From: Pseudomonadota bacterium
GTDB taxonomy: Bacteria; Pseudomonadota; Alphaproteobacteria; Rhizobiales; Hyphomicrobiaceae
DNA: 6,444 nt
NCBI GenBank assembly: GCA_023392135.1
Contig: JAEVZQ010000268.1
Span: 1-6,444 of the forward strand
Direction of reading: 5' to 3'
The notes beneath the pieces are model-generated. The model had not been told where the DNA came from. It searched no databases and saw nothing but the letters and a program-made list of their open reading frames with translations. Made by a program: the position numbers and the translations under genes. Below are positions 1 through 5,429 of the stretch, piece after piece (the stretch's first letter is position 1; each line of letters opens with the position of its first letter).

Positions 1-1
1 G

Positions 2-886
2 GTTCAGATGATCGTGCCTTGGGCCGCGGGTGGCGGCACGGATACGGTGGCCCGCATCCTGGCAGCGGGGCTCGAGAAAGAGCTCGGGCAGCCGGTCAAT
101 GTCGTGAACCGGACGGGCGGCGCCGGCATGACGGGCCACAGCGCCATCGCAACGGCGACGCCGGACGGCTATACCATCGGCATCGCCACCTCCGAGATTG
201 CCTCGTACAAGGTGCTTGGCCTCGGCGACATCACGCCGGATTCGTTCGACCTCATCTCGCGGATCACCACCATTCCGGCCGGCATCACTGTCCAGGCCGG
301 CGGACCCTACAAGACGGCCAACGACGTCATCGACGCGCTGAAAGCGGCCAAAAAGGGTGAGCTTTCTGCATCGGGCACTGGCGCGGGCGGGGCTTGGCAT
401 CTCGCGGTGGCAGGCCTGAACAAGGCCATCGGCTTGCCGGCCGATCACGTCAAGTACGTACCGAGCCAGGGCGGCGCACCGGCGCTCAATGAGCTGGCCG
501 CTGGTGGCCTGTCGTTCCTCGCCGTCTCGCCGATCGAGGCGCAGGCCCTCGCGGAGGGCGGCCGGGTCAACGTGGTAGCCGTGATGGATACGAAGAGGCT
601 GTCGAGCTTCCCCGACGTACCGACGCTCAAGGAGGCAACGGGGCTCGACTGGACGTTCGTCAACTGGTTCTCGTTCGTGCTGCCGAAGGGCGTTCCCGCG
701 GACGTGCGCGCAAAGCTGATCGAGGCCACTGCGAAGGCGCACGCCAGTCCGGAGGTACAGAAGGGGCTCAAGCAACGTGGCATTACGCCTGTCTGGGAGT
801 CGCCGGAGGAGTTCCGGGCCTTTGCAGCAAAATTCCATGACACGGCCTCCGAGCTCCTGACCGAACTTGGACTGGCGAAGATGTGA
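2..886 (+). CDS. Bug/TctC-family tripartite tricarboxylate transporter substrate-binding protein (5' end outside window)
   Basis: Periplasmic solute-binding protein of the TctC/Bug family, which delivers carboxylates and other small organic acids to a TctAB-type permease or acts in sensing. The reading frame is open to the left edge. The visible protein begins VQMIVPWAAGGGTDTVAR, the family's N-terminal ligand-loop motif (IVPFAAGGGTD), which normally lies about 35-40 residues into the precursor after the signal peptide. The ATG at position 8 is therefore internal, and the signal peptide and true start lie upstream. Further family landmarks are GGAGMTGHSAIATATPDGYT, the GTGAGGAWHLA segment, FPDVPTLKEATG, and a C-terminal helical end closing with TELGLAKM. 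The TGA at 884-886 is 40 bases before the amidohydrolase, on the same strand, so the two are probably cotranscribed. No TctA or TctB permease gene is visible; it may lie upstream, or this may be an orphan Bug protein. The ligand is not predictable. Confidence 0.93.
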   Translation, partial: VQMIVPWAAGGGTDTVARILAAGLEKELGQPVNVVNRTGGAGMTGHSAIATATPDGYTIGIATSEIASYKVLGLGDITPDSFDLISRITTIPAGITVQAGGPYKTANDVIDALKAAKKGELSASGTGAGGAWHLAVAGLNKAIGLPADHVKYVPSQGGAPALNELAAGGLSFLAVSPIEAQALAEGGRVNVVAVMDTKRLSSFPDVPTLKEATGLDWTFVNWFSFVLPKGVPADVRAKLIEATAKAHASPEVQKGLKQRGITPVWESPEEFRAFAAKFHDTASELLTELGLAKM

Positions 887-915
887 CCGACATCCAGCAA
901 ATTGGCTGAGGCCCC

Positions 916-920
916 GGAGG
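916..920 (+). promoter_or_regulatory. Shine-Dalgarno site deciding a TTG start
   Basis: GGAGG at 916-920 lies six bases before TTG 927-929. No in-frame ATG occurs until well inside the conserved amidohydrolase domain, and the GTG at 920-922 is out of frame. This site therefore fixes the TTG as the start. Confidence 0.75.
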
Positions 921-926
921 TGAGTC

Positions 927-1850
927 TTGGAAACTGACGATCTGCCGATTATCGACGCCCATCACCACTTCTGGGACCTCAGCCTTGGCCGGCATCCCTG
1001 GCTGGCGCCCGACGTGGTGATTCCGTTTCGCTACGGCGACTATTCGGCGATGAAGAAGAACTTCATGCCTGCCGAGTACCGCGCAGTCAGCTCGGGACAC
1101 AACGTGGTCGCCAATGTCACCATGGAAGGCGAATGGGACGAGGCGGATCCGGTTGCGGAAAGCCGGTGGATGACCGGGGTTGCCGAGGCCCATGGGACGC
1201 CTGCTGCCCATGTCGCACGTGCCTTTCTGCACGAGGATAATGCGGAGGAGGTGCTGGCCGGGCATGCCGCGTTCCCGCTCGTCCGCGGCATCCGCCACAA
1301 GCCGACGGCGGCGCCGTCGCCCGGCAGAGTAGAGAAGGGGGCGCCCGCTTCCATGTCGGACCCCGCCTGGCGGCGCGGGTATGGAACCCTCGCCCGCCAT
1401 GGCTTCAATTTCGAGCTGCAGGCGCCCTGGTGGCACGTCGACGAGCTGCTCGACCTGATTGCCAGCTATCCAGACACCCCGGTCGTCATCAACCACACCT
1501 TCCTGCCGGCGGATCGCAGCCCAGCGGCGCTCGGCGGTTGGCGGGCGGCTCTGAAGCGGGCGGCATCGGCTCCACAGGTCACGATCAAGATATCCGGGAT
1601 CGGCCTCAAGGGGCGGCGCTGGAGTCTGGACGACAACCGCGCAATCATCCGCGAGACGATCGAGATCTTCGGTGCGGATCGTTGCCTTTTCGCATCCAAT
1701 TTCCCGGTCGACGGCTTGTGCGGCAGCTTCGATACGATCTATTCAGGCTACAAGCAGGCCACGGCGGACCTTTCCCGCGCCGACCGGCTCAAGCTCTTCC
1801 ACGACAACGCCATCCGCGTCTATCGGCTCTCGATGCCGACGCTCGCCTGA
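927..1850 (+). CDS. Amidohydrolase family 2 protein (COG3618-like, lactonase/hydrolase)
   Basis: Cytoplasmic TIM-barrel hydrolase of the amidohydrolase-2 group (PF04909), related to 2-pyrone-4,6-dicarboxylate lactonase and fuconolactone hydrolases, which open lactones or cleave C-C or C-N bonds in acid catabolism. The start is TTG, supported by GGAGG six bases upstream. The N-terminal metal motif is IIDAHHHFWD (D10, H12, H14), immediately followed by LGRHPWL as in COG3618 members. A strand-end His occurs in VVINHTFLPADR (N189-H190). The C-terminal segment reads CLFASNFPVD (about 253-262), where many relatives have FGSDWPV, so Asn258 stands at the usual catalytic Asp position; such SNFPVD variants do occur in this subgroup. 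The length of 307 residues is normal and the frame is intact. It sits between a Bug-type binding protein and a cyclase-family hydrolase, 15 bases before the latter, which suggests one catabolic operon. The substrate is unknown. Confidence 0.92.
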   Translation: METDDLPIIDAHHHFWDLSLGRHPWLAPDVVIPFRYGDYSAMKKNFMPAEYRAVSSGHNVVANVTMEGEWDEADPVAESRWMTGVAEAHGTPAAHVARAFLHEDNAEEVLAGHAAFPLVRGIRHKPTAAPSPGRVEKGAPASMSDPAWRRGYGTLARHGFNFELQAPWWHVDELLDLIASYPDTPVVINHTFLPADRSPAALGGWRAALKRAASAPQVTIKISGIGLKGRRWSLDDNRAIIRETIEIFGADRCLFASNFPVDGLCGSFDTIYSGYKQATADLSRADRLKLFHDNAIRVYRLSMPTLA

Positions 1851-1865
1851 CGGATTGATCAGCAC

Positions 1866-2534
1866 ATGCGCATCATCGACCTCACCATGCCCATCATCAC
1901 CGACCACGTCCGCTGGAAGGCGGAGCGGACGGTGGCGGGTGATACGACCAAGGGCGATCTGTTCCAGGTGACCACCCTCAAGGTCTCCTGCCACTCGTTC
2001 ACGCACGTCGATGCGCGGCGGCACTATTTCGGCGATGGCGCGACAATCGAGGCGACGCCGCTGGAGGACGTCGTCGGCGATGCTGCCGTGATCGATCTCA
2101 TGGACATCGAACCTAACGAGGCGGTCGGGCCGGAGAAGCTGGGCCGGCGGTTCGGTCACGTCCGCCCCGGCGACAAGGTTCTGTTCAAGTCGGGCTGGGA
2201 TGAGAAGAGGTCTTTCAGGACCAAGGAATTCTGGCTGGATGCACCCTATCTCACGCGAGAGGCTGCACTATTCCTGAAAGAGAAGGGCATCCGCACAATC
2301 GCCTATGACTTCCCGCAGGACTATGTCATCCGTCTGCTCCTGCACGGCGAGGTTCGCCCGATCGAGGAGCACGTGACACACGATATCCTGCTGCGTTCGG
2401 GCGTGAACATGATCGAGAACGTGGTGAATACGAGCGCGCTCACCGCCGACCGCGTGCTGCTCTCGGCCGCGCCGATAAAGATCCCCGAGGCCGATGGTGC
2501 TCCCGCCCGGGTCTATGCCATCGAGGGGCGGTGA
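1866..2534 (+). CDS. Cyclase family protein (kynurenine formamidase-like metal hydrolase)
   Basis: Probable metal-dependent hydrolase of the cyclase family (PF04199), which includes bacterial kynurenine formamidase KynB, isatin hydrolase and polyketide-cyclase-like enzymes. These open or close amide and lactam bonds. The protein starts MRIIDLTMPI, the family's usual first strand. The metal motif HxGTHxDxPxH appears as HSFTHVDARRH (about residues 42-52), keeping all His and Asp ligands but replacing the conserved Gly by Phe and Pro by Arg. Further family features are GDKVLFKSGW, the segment TIAYDFPQDY, and the late VVNTSALTADRVLLSAAPIKI strand pair. At 222 residues it has normal length. ATG 1866 was chosen because the conserved strand starts right there, although only a weak GGA lies upstream. 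It follows the amidohydrolase by 15 bases, and its stop overlaps the GNAT stub start (GTGA). Kynurenine formamidase itself is unlikely from context; a related ring-opening or amide hydrolysis step is inferred. Confidence 0.9.
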   Translation: MRIIDLTMPIITDHVRWKAERTVAGDTTKGDLFQVTTLKVSCHSFTHVDARRHYFGDGATIEATPLEDVVGDAAVIDLMDIEPNEAVGPEKLGRRFGHVRPGDKVLFKSGWDEKRSFRTKEFWLDAPYLTREAALFLKEKGIRTIAYDFPQDYVIRLLLHGEVRPIEEHVTHDILLRSGVNMIENVVNTSALTADRVLLSAAPIKIPEADGAPARVYAIEGR

Positions 2535-2641
2535 TAGATCGGAACGTCATCATCGCGCCGGAACAGGCGGCTGACATTGCGGCGATCCGCGCCATTCATA
2601 CCGCCGCCTTCGGGCAGCATGCCGAGGCCGATCTGATTTAA
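2531..2641 (+). pseudogene. Truncated GNAT N-acetyltransferase (N-terminal stub, 36 codons)
   Basis: A GTG start at 2531 overlaps the TGA of the cyclase gene (GTGA), the typical arrangement of translationally coupled operon genes. The 36 codons read (M)IDRNVIIAPEQAADIAA followed by IRAIHTAAFGQHAEADLI, then TAA. This matches the first strand and first helix of GNAT acetyltransferases of the YhbS-like group (I.RPE..DIAAIRAIH..AFG..EADLV..LR). A full member has about 150-200 residues including the acetyl-CoA loop, all missing here. The frame stops just where 'EADLVDALR' would normally continue, and no rest of the domain is seen in any frame downstream, because the next bases belong to an opposing gene. 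I read it as a broken remnant of the last gene of the catabolic operon. The family call rests on a short match; an expressed 36-residue product is unlikely to be active. Confidence 0.7.
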
Positions 2642-2650
2642 GAACATCGT

Positions 2651-3259
2651 TCACTTCGCCTTGTGGAACGCATGCCAGGTCCCATCGGCGCCGATGGCAA
2701 GGCGCCACCACTGCCAGCGCTTGGCCTCCCGCATGGAGTTCGCCTCCGCCGGGCTGACAAGGCGATAAAGCGCAACCTCCTGCTGAGGCGTCAGCTTCGT
2801 CAGATCGGCTTCGGCCAGTGCGGGCCAGACGTAGACGAGATTATTCTCGATATCCTTGCCGATCGGCAGTGCCGTATGACCGCACGCGATGATCTCATCC
2901 AGGGCAGCCAGGATCTCGCGCCCCTCGCCGTCGCCGGAGATTTCCTTCCAGTAGGCGATCGGGTCCTCGACGGGCTCATCGGAAACATGAGGCCTGAGCT
3001 CGTTCCACTCGAGAGCCACCCGCAGCTCCTCGATGTCGCCGCTGCGGACTGCCGTCAGGATGGCGTCCCGCATCTCCTGGACGGGCCGGGGGAGAGGAGG
3101 GGAGGGCGCCTCGACCGCGGCACAAGCTGTCGCCTCAGGTGATGCGCTCGCAGCTTGCGCCATGAGGACGCTAACCGGCGCTAACCATTGGACAACACAG
3201 GTCAGCGAAACTACCAATAAGCAATCGCAAAATGCGATCCGGACGCGTGACCAACCCAT
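2651..3259 (-). CDS. Secreted hypothetical protein with C-terminal WQWWRLAIGADGTWHAF motif
   Basis: I do not recognise a characterised family; proteins of this kind are found in Hyphomicrobiales as conserved hypotheticals. The start was set at 3259 (202 residues) rather than the more upstream ATGs at 3289 or 3283, because GGAG (3268-3271) lies eight bases before it and the product then starts with a signal peptide: MGWSRVR, a hydrophobic core to about residue 32, then MAQA with probable cleavage after A36. A low-complexity Ala/Pro linker follows. The folded part has helices (MRDAILTAVRSGDIEELRVA, loosely ankyrin-like), an acidic segment with YWKEISGDGEGREILAAL, then NNLVYVWPALAEADL and a C-terminal WQWWRLAIGADGTWHAFHK that resembles a small beta module. 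An export location (periplasm) is inferred. It converges on the GNAT stub, with only nine bases between the stops. Confidence 0.8.
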   Translation of the reverse strand: MGWSRVRIAFCDCLLVVSLTCVVQWLAPVSVLMAQAASASPEATACAAVEAPSPPLPRPVQEMRDAILTAVRSGDIEELRVALEWNELRPHVSDEPVEDPIAYWKEISGDGEGREILAALDEIIACGHTALPIGKDIENNLVYVWPALAEADLTKLTPQQEVALYRLVSPAEANSMREAKRWQWWRLAIGADGTWHAFHKAK

Positions 3260-3267
3260 CAGGAGAG

Positions 3268-3271
3268 CTCC
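3268..3271 (-). promoter_or_regulatory. Shine-Dalgarno site selecting the 3259 start
   Basis: GGAG on the minus strand lies eight bases from ATG 3259. The upstream in-frame ATGs (3289, 3283) have no comparable site, so the shorter protein with a clean signal peptide is preferred. Confidence 0.55.
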
Positions 3272-3406
3272 GTTGCTGCGCATTGGCATGCGCGAAGTTC
3301 AAATAGGCATGACGCTTCCCGTCAATGCCGCGCGCCTGCGTCTGCGGGACCGGGCCAGAGATTTCCCAGCCGCCAAAATTTGCGGAGCGGGCGTGCCGGC
3401 CGACTG

Positions 3407-4102
3407 ATGCAGTTCATACCCAACCCGCTCATCATTCCGATCGGCCTTTTCATAGGAATACTGGTTTCTGCGCCCGTTGGGCCGGTGAACGTGCTCTGCA
3501 TCCAGCGAGCGGTTGAAAGGGGCTTTTGGGGCGGTGTCGCGGCAGGAGCCGGTGCGGTGCTGGGCGACGGACTGATCGCCTTCTGCGCGGCTCTCGGCGT
3601 CGGCGCGATCTCAGGCGCCATCGCCGATTATCGGAACGCCATCCAGTTCGTCGGAGGGCTTGCGCTGATCGGCTTCGGGGTGAAGCTCTACGTGACCGTG
3701 CCGCGCGTGGTGGCCGGTGGCGATACGGATGAGCCCCATTCGCTGTCGGAATTCCTGCGCGACACACCGAAGACGTTCTTCCTGACCATCACCAATCCCG
3801 GCGCGGTGCTCGGCCTCTTCGCCATCTTCGGGGGTGTCTCCAGCTTCGTCGAGGTGAAGTCGACCGTCGACGCCATCACGATGGTGGCTGCCATAATCGG
3901 CGGCAGCCTTGGCTGGTGGATACTGCTGTCGTCGCTGATCGGGCGCATACGACACAAGTTCGCTTATGCGCGCATCGTGCAGATCAACCGAATCGCAGGC
4001 GCGCTGCTGTTCGGCTTCGGTGCGGTATTGGTCGGTGAGCTCGTGCTGCAGGCCGCGGGAGTCCTGGCAGAGGCTGCCTACAGCCTCATCGCTACTGCCT
4101 AG
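3407..4102 (+). CDS. LysE family translocator (inner-membrane exporter)
   Basis: Probable inner-membrane exporter of the LysE/RhtB superfamily, whose known members expel amino acids or related small solutes. The 231-residue product has the usual length and about six hydrophobic segments. The first segment ends in the family signature SAPVGPVNVLCIQRAVERGF (P23-V-G-P-V-N28), followed by a glycine-rich helix with GAGAVLGDGLI. A polar middle loop (GGDTDEPHSLSEFLRDTPKT) leads to FFLTITNPGAVLGLFAIFGG, the second inverted half with its conserved NP. ATG 3407 is chosen because the first membrane segment begins right after it. An in-frame TTG at 3380 would add nine residues without a better binding site; GGAG at 3384-3387 is too distant for 3407, so the start is moderately certain. 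The gene is divergent from the secreted hypothetical on its left and overlaps the next minus-strand gene tail to tail. The substrate is unknown. Confidence 0.9.
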   Translation: MQFIPNPLIIPIGLFIGILVSAPVGPVNVLCIQRAVERGFWGGVAAGAGAVLGDGLIAFCAALGVGAISGAIADYRNAIQFVGGLALIGFGVKLYVTVPRVVAGGDTDEPHSLSEFLRDTPKTFFLTITNPGAVLGLFAIFGGVSSFVEVKSTVDAITMVAAIIGGSLGWWILLSSLIGRIRHKFAYARIVQINRIAGALLFGFGAVLVGELVLQAAGVLAEAAYSLIATA

Positions 4103-4337
4103 TGCCGGAGAGCGTGAATTCGCCCTGGCGAACGCGCGCATCCAGTCCACGCGCCAGGCTGGCGACGGCATCCTCCCCGAAAGCTGACACCAGGTCGGTG
4201 AGAGCCGTGAACAGCGCTGCGTAGGCCATCAGCTCGGGCGCAATGCCCTGGTCCGCTCCCTCGTCCCACGCTTCGAGTATGATGTTCAGCGCCTTGAAGC
4301 TGTCGCTCTTGTCCTCAGTTCCGCAGAACGTCTGCAT
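4092..4337 (-). CDS. Small conserved helical hypothetical protein (81 aa)
   Basis: No known function. The 81-residue product starts MQTFCGTEDKSDSF and is predicted almost wholly alpha-helical and acidic: ALNIILEAWDEGADQGIAPE, then ELMAYAALFTALTDLVSAFG and EDAVASLARGLDARVRQGEF. It has no signal peptide or membrane segment, so a cytosolic location is inferred. The family resembles small Hyphomicrobiales hypotheticals. ATG 4337 is preferred over upstream starts (the frame extends to 4427) because conserved-looking sequence begins there; AGAGGACGAG lies upstream, with GAGG at 4350-4353 twelve bases away, a little far. Third codon positions are GC-rich, which supports coding. Its TAG (4092-4094) lies inside the last codons of the LysE gene, giving an 11-base convergent overlap. 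Confidence 0.75.
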   Translation of the reverse strand: MQTFCGTEDKSDSFKALNIILEAWDEGADQGIAPELMAYAALFTALTDLVSAFGEDAVASLARGLDARVRQGEFTLSGTRQ

Positions 4338-4401
4338 GATTGTTCTCGTCCTCTGCACGTGACGGTGCACGTCCCCACAAACGCAAGCCGTAGCACAGGG
4401 T

Positions 4402-4412
4402 GCTCTCGAGAG
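4402..4412. repeat. CTCTCGAGAG palindrome in the leader region of the 81-aa gene
   Basis: A perfect 10-bp palindrome (4403-4412) sits inside a larger imperfect one, TGCTCTCGAGAG(T)AGCA at 4401-4417, upstream of the minus-strand gene starting at 4337. Nearby, TGCACGT occurs twice (4354-4360 and 4366-4372) as a direct repeat with a 12-base period. Either could be a regulator site, but nothing in the window identifies a regulator, and short palindromes are expected by chance in GC-rich DNA. Confidence 0.25.
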
Positions 4413-4449
4413 TAGCAACCGCAACAATTAACAGTGAATCGCGGAAACC

Positions 4450-4463
4450 GGGCATCGATGCCC
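4450..4463 (-). terminator. Palindrome abutting the TIGR02301-like stop codon; weak terminator candidate
   Basis: GGGCATCGATGCCC is a perfect 14-bp palindrome directly after the TGA (4464-4466) of the minus-strand gene. As RNA it could form a five-pair stem with a TCGA loop, followed by GGTTTCC rather than a U run. An alternative hairpin, TGCCC-TGA-GGGCA, uses the stop codon itself as the loop. Without a U tract, factor-independent termination is doubtful. Confidence 0.3.
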
Positions 4464-4865
4464 TCAGGGCACATTGCGCATCAGCTCGTTTGCGAGTTGG
4501 GTCGCCTCGGCAAGGAAGCGCTTGACGGCCGTCTCGGCCGAGGGCGTGCAGGTGCGGTAGGTCCGGCTGTAGCCCATGTAGCCCTTGTTGAAGCTGCGGG
4601 TCAGCTTCGCCCGGCGCAGTGCGGTCGTGCCCTCTGCATCCATCAGCTCCTGCATCCGGTCGCGCCAGAGCTGGCCCTCATCGGCTCCGCAAAGTTCCCT
4701 AAGGTAGTGGACGGCGCCGAGAATTTCGGACAGCCGCATCAGCTTGTCGTCGTAGGGCTTGGCATCCTGGGCGCGGATCACGCTCACGGGTGCGAGCAGG
4801 GCAGCCAGGACAACCAGGATACGGAGAGCTGAATTGAGGTGAGCGCGGGTGCAATACCGGGGCAT
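4464..4865 (-). CDS. TIGR02301-like secreted protein
   Basis: The 133-residue product matches what I know of TIGR02301, a family of alphaproteobacterial exported proteins of unknown function. It has a Sec signal peptide (MPRYCTRAHLNSALRILVVL..., likely cleaved at VIRA-QDA, near residue 32). The mature part follows the family pattern: YDDKLMRLSEILGAVHYLRE, LCG (C59), WRDRMQELM, then LTRSFNKGYMGYSRTYRTCT (C106) and a C-terminal helix. The two mature cysteines could form a periplasmic disulfide. ATG 4865 is preferred to a start at 4931 because AAGGAAAGG (4870-4878) lies just upstream and the protein then begins with a proper signal peptide; the 4931 version would put 22 extra residues before it. 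The 87-residue gene upstream on the same strand ends 28 bases away, so a two-gene transcript is likely. Confidence 0.87.
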   Translation of the reverse strand: MPRYCTRAHLNSALRILVVLAALLAPVSVIRAQDAKPYDDKLMRLSEILGAVHYLRELCGADEGQLWRDRMQELMDAEGTTALRRAKLTRSFNKGYMGYSRTYRTCTPSAETAVKRFLAEATQLANELMRNVP

Positions 4866-4869
4866 GCAA

Positions 4870-4878
4870 CCTTTCCTT
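4870..4878 (-). promoter_or_regulatory. Ribosome binding site selecting ATG 4865
   Basis: AAGGAAAGG on the minus strand is four to nine bases from ATG 4865, depending on which AGG pairs. It supports the shorter TIGR02301-like start with an N-terminal signal peptide. Confidence 0.6.
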
Positions 4879-4893
4879 GAATGCAGACCCGGT

Positions 4894-5157
4894 TCATAGC
4901 ACGGGCGCGCGGCGACGTGCCAGCTGCGCAATGTGATGCTTGAGCCTCAGGCGCAGGCGGCGCAGGCGCGCGATCTCGAACTCCTGTATTTCATAATCGA
5001 ACAGCGGCATGTTCCGCTGCAGCGCCCGCTCGAGGGCCGCCACGAACCGGCCACGCCGTTCCGAATCGAGCTCGAGCCCGGGCAGATCGGGGAGATAGCC
5101 GAATCGCCAGCGGTACTCCTCCATGACTTTGCGTGCTGGTTCCTCGAGACGTTCCAT
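4894..5157 (-). CDS. Small charged helical hypothetical protein (87 aa)
   Basis: Function unknown. From ATG 5157 the product has 87 residues: MERLEEPARKVMEEYRWRFG, a short YLPDLPGLELD turn, then a long helix (GRFVAALERALQRNMPLFDY) and a very basic tail rich in Arg and Leu (ARLRRLRLRLKHHIAQLARR), ending APVL. There is no signal peptide or membrane span. The basic helix could bind nucleic acid or a membrane surface, but this is only a guess. Codon use has strong G/C at third positions in this frame, better than the opposing frame over the same bases. The frame stays open to 5322, but the extra N-terminal part is AT-rich and lacks that bias, so it is treated as non-coding. No clear Shine-Dalgarno site precedes 5157, and the start is uncertain. 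The gene ends 28 bases before the TIGR02301-like gene. Confidence 0.65.
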   Translation of the reverse strand: MERLEEPARKVMEEYRWRFGYLPDLPGLELDSERRGRFVAALERALQRNMPLFDYEIQEFEIARLRRLRLRLKHHIAQLARRRAPVL

Positions 5158-5228
5158 CAGAAGAGACGCTAATCCCCCGTGAGCAGGTGAATGCTCAATT
5201 TCAGAATAAATTTGATTTGAGGAAAAAA

Positions 5229-5312
5229 ATGGGCGATTTGTGGTTGCAACTTGCAATTCGCCTAACCCAACTGCGCGCGGTAGAGGAGCCATCGCGACCA
5301 CGAGATAAATAA
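5229..5312 (+). CDS. Possible 27-aa small protein with strong ribosome binding site
   Basis: ATG 5229 is preceded by TTGAGG, with GAGG at 5219-5222 and a six-A spacer, one of the best ribosome binding arrangements in the window. The frame reads MGDLWLQLAIRLTQLRAVEE followed by PSRPRDK and TAA (5310-5312). The first 20 residues would form an amphipathic helix and the end is polar and basic. It is oriented away from the minus-strand 87-residue gene, so a divergent promoter between them is possible; TTGAGC and similar hexamers exist on the minus strand, but I cannot pick a convincing promoter. I do not recognise the peptide. A frame this short with a good site can arise by chance. Confidence 0.35.
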   Translation: MGDLWLQLAIRLTQLRAVEEPSRPRDK

Positions 5313-5334
5313 GTCTGCTCACAAATTAGTGAAT

Positions 5335-5351
5335 TAAGGGATTAACCCTTA
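5335..5351. repeat. Small inverted repeat TAAGGG-ATTAA-CCCTTA
   Basis: A six-pair inverted repeat with a five-base loop, 23 bases after the stop of the 27-residue frame. On neither strand is it followed by a U run, so it is at best a weak terminator or protein site. Confidence 0.3.
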
Positions 5352-5390
5352 GTACCCGTTTGTAGAATGGTGCAATGCCGCGAAGTCGTG

Positions 5391-5417
5391 ATAAAGGGGA
5401 ACCCGCGTGGGGTCCCC
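5391..5417 (-). terminator. Candidate factor-independent terminator behind the 33-aa frame
   Basis: On the minus strand, GGGGA-C-CCC (5417-5409) pairs with GGG-T-TCCCC (5404-5396) around an ACGC loop, giving three plus five pairs with one internal mismatch, followed by TTTAT (5395-5391). It begins 13 bases after the TAG of the 33-residue frame. The U tract is short, so termination strength is uncertain, but position and orientation fit. Confidence 0.45.
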
Positions 5418-5429
5418 CGCGTTTGATGA

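Noticed and set aside
783..1496. Long minus-strand open frame (237 codons) opposite the amidohydrolase
   Set aside because: It is antisense to a gene with clear family motifs (DAHHHFW, SNFPVD). Its product is Arg/Pro/Gly-rich without a domain, as expected of a shadow frame in GC-rich DNA.
3290..3406. Divergent promoter between the secreted hypothetical and the LysE gene (TTGACG on the minus strand)
   Set aside because: TTGACG is a fair -35 element, but no acceptable -10 hexamer lies 16-18 bases away, so no promoter is annotated.
3611..4171. Minus-strand open frame of 186 codons opposite the LysE gene
   Set aside because: It covers the exporter in antisense, and its composition (Arg, His, Asp, Glu in runs) mirrors the hydrophobic codons of the real gene.
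4933..5172. Plus-strand frame of 79 codons opposite the 87-residue gene
   Set aside because: The minus-strand frame has much stronger G/C preference at third positions and forms a plausible operon with the TIGR02301-like gene.
5158..5322. N-terminal extension of the 87-residue protein up to ATG 5322
   Set aside because: The added part is AT-rich without codon bias, and its start has no ribosome binding site; it would also cover the divergent region.
5334..5345. TTAA-N4-TTAA as a possible CtrA site
   Set aside because: The CtrA consensus needs seven bases between the two TTAA halves; only four are present, and no second site is close.
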